A stretch of DNA of 5,898 bases from assembly GCA_019418525.1 (NCBI GenBank), contig DYBS01000149.1, forward strand, positions 1 to 5,898. The letters run 5' to 3'. The stretch comes from Clostridiales bacterium. GTDB lineage: Bacteria > Bacillota > Clostridia > Oscillospirales > Oscillospiraceae. Both the position numbers and the translations under genes were made by a program. The notes under the pieces were generated by a model. The model saw only the letters and a list, made by a program, of their open reading frames with translations, was not told the DNA's origin and did no database searches. Below, in pieces: positions 3,920-5,898 of the stretch (position 1 is its first letter; each line of letters opens with the position of its first letter).

Positions 3920-4806
3920 TCCACGCACCTCCCGATGGCTTCCGCTAGGGCTTTCAGGGCCTTCTCCGCACCTTGAGCGGCGGCGGGGTCCTCCCGGGAG
4001 CGCAGCTTCAGCAGGATGCCCCGCAGCTTGTTGGCGTTCTCCTGGGCCTGCTGGAAGAGGACCTTGAAGGCGGCCATGTCCTCATCGGCGGCCAGCACGG
4101 CGTTTTTCCGGGCCCGCTCCGCGTCCTGGAACATGGTCTCGGCCAGCTTCGCGGCGGCCTCGGCCTTCTTCTGCTGCTCCCTGGCCTTGTCCAGTTTGGC
4201 CTGCATCTCCGCCCTGGCCTCGTCTTTGGCCTTGTCGATGGCCTCCTGATCCACCACTGTCTCCACGGCCACCTCCACCGGCCGGGCTTTCAGCTCGTCC
4301 AGCTCTTCGGTGAGCTGCTCCAGGCGCTGATAGGCGTCCGACCGGTCCTCCAGTACGTCGTGCAGCGTCTCCTGGAGCTTTTGGGCGGACTGTTTCGCCT
4401 CGTCCCGCTCCTTGATGGCCGCCTCCAGCTGGCGGGAAGTCATGTCCACCACGTCATGCTCGGCCACGAACTGCTCCCGTTCCTCCACAGGCAAGGCCAA
4501 CAGCATCAAGGCCTTTGTGGCACCCAAATCCGCCAGCGCGGACGGATTTGACCACTCCCGGGCAAGCCTCATAAACTTCTGGGCCGTCCGCTCCGAGAGC
4601 TCCACCTGCTCATTGAGCCACGGCAGCCACTCCCCGTGTGGCAGGAGGTCCTTGGCCTCGATGAGGCACCGCCCGATCGTGAGAATTGCCTCACCGCCGG
4701 TGCGCTTGGCCTCCAGGATGTCCCCGGTGATGGCCTCGATGGTCCTGCCCTCGGCGGGCTGGGCCATGGTCTGGGCGATCAGCCGCCCCAGGTCAGGCTT
4801 TCCCAT
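3916..4806 (-). CDS. DUF3102 family coiled-coil protein, likely ParA partner
   Basis: A 296-aa protein. Residues about 23-85 carry the DUF3102 pattern: IGRCLIEAKDLLPHGEWLPWLN, then a helix-turn-helix-like SERTAQKFMRLARE (71-84). A long charged segment from about 128 to 255, rich in Glu, Lys, Gln and Ala, is strongly coiled-coil. The C-terminus ends EALGR-like with AEAIGRCVE. Members are common in phage and conjugative elements, frequently beside ParA. A DNA-binding or adaptor role in partition in place of a classical ParB is inference, not established. ATG (4806-4804) lies inside the end of parA (14-nt overlap), so translation is probably coupled. Confidence 0.83.
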   Translation of the reverse strand: MGKPDLGRLIAQTMAQPAEGRTIEAITGDILEAKRTGGEAILTIGRCLIEAKDLLPHGEWLPWLNEQVELSERTAQKFMRLAREWSNPSALADLGATKALMLLALPVEEREQFVAEHDVVDMTSRQLEAAIKERDEAKQSAQKLQETLHDVLEDRSDAYQRLEQLTEELDELKARPVEVAVETVVDQEAIDKAKDEARAEMQAKLDKAREQQKKAEAAAKLAETMFQDAERARKNAVLAADEDMAAFKVLFQQAQENANKLRGILLKLRSREDPAAAQGAEKALKALAEAIGRCVE

Positions 4807-5578
4807 GCCGGATGCCCTCCTTTGCGGTGAGCTCCGCCACCCAGGCCCGGTAGTCCCGGGCGGCCGAGCAGAAGGGGCTCCAGGCCTGGACGGCCATCCG
4901 GGCCCAGGAGCTCTCCGGCACCTTGTCGGTGCGGCGGATGACGGTGTCGTAGACGGGGACGCGGCCCTCTTCCCGGAGGTAGCTCACCGAGTCCTCCACC
5001 ACGGGGCTCCTGTGCCACTGGTTGACCAGCACGCCGGAGATCCGCAGGTCGGGCCGGAGGGAGCGGAGGCTGGCGATCTGGTCCACCAGGTCCCCCACGC
5101 CGGTGGCGGAGCAGGCGTCGCTCAGCACCGGGATAATAATGCCGTCGCTGGCCAGGATGGCGGACACGCAGGAGGCCCCCAGGTTTGGCGGGCAGTCCAG
5201 CAGCAGCACGTCGTAGGCGTCATCCTCCTCCAGAGCCTCCCGCATATCCCGGATGGCTCGGTAGCAGCGGCCCCGGTCCCCGCCGGCGGCCTCGATGTCC
5301 AGGGCCCACAGGTCCTCCGAGGCGGGGAGCACGTCCAGGCCCTCCACGTCGGTGTGCTCCACCAGGTCGGCGTAGCAGATGGCATAGCCCCGCAGCAGGG
5401 CGCCCAGCCCGGCGTACTCCCCCCGGGGGAGCAGGATCTGGGTGGCGTTGGCCTGGCCGTCGGCGTCCACCAGCAGCACCCGCAGGCGGCAGCCGGTGGC
5501 CAGGACGTAGGCGAGGTTGACGGCGGTGGTGGTCTTGCCCACCCCGCCCTTGCGGTTGACGATGGCGAGGGTTTTCAT
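4793..5578 (-). CDS. parA: ParA/Soj-type partition ATPase
   Basis: A 261-aa P-loop ATPase. The deviant Walker A, KGGVGKTT, is at 10-17 with the signature lysine K10; the A' region LLVDADGQANAT follows at 35-46 (D38, D40) and Walker B is DVLLLDCPP (123-131). The length is typical for small ParA proteins without an N-terminal DNA-binding domain. These bind ATP, coat DNA non-specifically and move plasmid or chromosome cargo through a partner protein. The start is ATG (5578-5576) behind AGGAGG with a 10-nt spacer. It lies 34 nt after the helicase gene and overlaps the DUF3102 gene by 14 nt. No ParB-like sequence is seen in the window, so the DUF3102 protein is the best partner candidate. Confidence 0.93.
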   Translation of the reverse strand: MKTLAIVNRKGGVGKTTTAVNLAYVLATGCRLRVLLVDADGQANATQILLPRGEYAGLGALLRGYAICYADLVEHTDVEGLDVLPASEDLWALDIEAAGGDRGRCYRAIRDMREALEEDDAYDVLLLDCPPNLGASCVSAILASDGIIIPVLSDACSATGVGDLVDQIASLRSLRPDLRISGVLVNQWHRSPVVEDSVSYLREEGRVPVYDTVIRRTDKVPESSWARMAVQAWSPFCSAARDYRAWVAELTAKEGIRHGKA

Positions 5579-5612
5579 CGTTATGTAACCTCCTTTGTGG
5601 TGTTGGGGTGTG

Positions 5613-5898
5613 TTATTTGTCCGGGAACGGGTCCTCCTCCAGGGGCTCCCAGAAGCGGTCGGCGAAGCTCATCTGGTGCCGCCGGGGCGGCTGGGGCGGC
5701 TGGGGCGCGCTCTGCTCGGTGACGGAGGGCCGGAAGCGCTGGAGCGCCCCGTCAAAGACCAGCAGGAGCTTGCCGCGCTCGCCCTCTTTGTTCTTGGCCA
5801 CCTTCAGCACCCGGCGGCTCTTGTCCGGCCGCCCCGGCTCCTCCAGGTAGAGCAGCAGGATGGCGTCGGCGTCCTGCTCGATCTGCCCGGACTCCCGC
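5613..5898 (-). CDS. Replicative DNA helicase (DnaB type), C-terminal end, partial
   Basis: The first 94 residues in view are the C-terminal end of a RecA-fold replicative helicase; the gene begins beyond the right edge. The diagnostic string RESGQIEQDADAILLLY is followed by VAKNKEGERGKLLLVFDGALQRF, matching the last strands of the DnaB helicase core (family pattern SGxIEQDAD ... KNRxGxxG ... F). A 40-residue tail is proline-rich (PQPPQPP) and acidic near the end (EEDPFPDK). The enzyme unwinds DNA at the fork as a hexamer. It is followed by parA at a 34-nt interval, giving a helicase-partition pair. Confidence 0.85.
   Translation of the reverse strand, partial: RESGQIEQDADAILLLYLEEPGRPDKSRRVLKVAKNKEGERGKLLLVFDGALQRFRPSVTEQSAPQPPQPPRRHQMSFADRFWEPLEEDPFPDK

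Noticed and set aside
4412..5722. A 436-codon plus-strand open frame
   Set aside because: It is opposite ParA and DUF3102, whose motifs are unmistakable on the minus strand. The plus frame is open only because of GC-rich codon bias and is low complexity.
1..5898. tRNA genes, CRISPR arrays, insertion sequences, attachment sites
   Set aside because: I saw no cloverleaf, no regularly spaced repeats, no transposase and no paired att-like repeats in the window.

Overview
This 5.9 kb window is compact, GC-rich and bacterial. Almost every gene lies on the minus strand, with short gaps, stop/start overlaps and purine-rich ribosome sites. The mix is a DnaB-type helicase end, a ParA ATPase, a DUF3102 coiled-coil protein, an HUH rolling-circle-type replication protein, a cysteine-rich KTR protein, an HNH nuclease and a DNA methyltransferase, among small unknown genes. 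This is typical of a mobile replicon (prophage, phage-plasmid or integrative element). High GC and strong AGGAGG-type sites suggest a Clostridia/Oscillospiraceae-like Firmicute host. That host call is inference from gene families and style; no 16S or host gene is present.

Layout in minus-strand reading order (right to left). (1) 5898-3916: the C-terminal end of a replicative helicase, then parA, then a DUF3102 gene overlapping parA by 14 nt; this is a replication/partition block. (2) 3855-3593: a single plus-strand unit with its own extended -10 promoter, strong ribosome site, a 65-aa two-helix membrane protein and its own hairpin terminator. It looks like a 'moron' cassette placed against the surrounding transcription. 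(3) 3592-1162: an operon-like run of a Cys-rich small protein, a 56-aa ribbon-helix-helix-like protein, three unknown proteins (99, 145 and 86 aa), the HUH replication protein and the KTR zinc-ribbon protein, closed by a large intrinsic terminator. (4) 1090-1: an HNH nuclease gene interrupted by TGA where the family has a zinc-binding cysteine, about 220 bp of GC-rich non-coding DNA with nested hairpins, and a DNA methyltransferase running off the left edge. The methyltransferase has no ATG/GTG/TTG start and appears to begin at ATC behind a perfect AGGAGG.

The most interesting points are the two neighbouring coding oddities on the left (TGA for Cys in the HNH gene; ATC as the methyltransferase start), the structured leader before the methyltransferase, and the autonomous opposite-strand membrane-protein cassette. 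The cassette's terminator abuts a nine-codon reading frame that has an excellent ribosome site and may be the stub of a disrupted gene. I did not find a clearly new multi-gene defence system.
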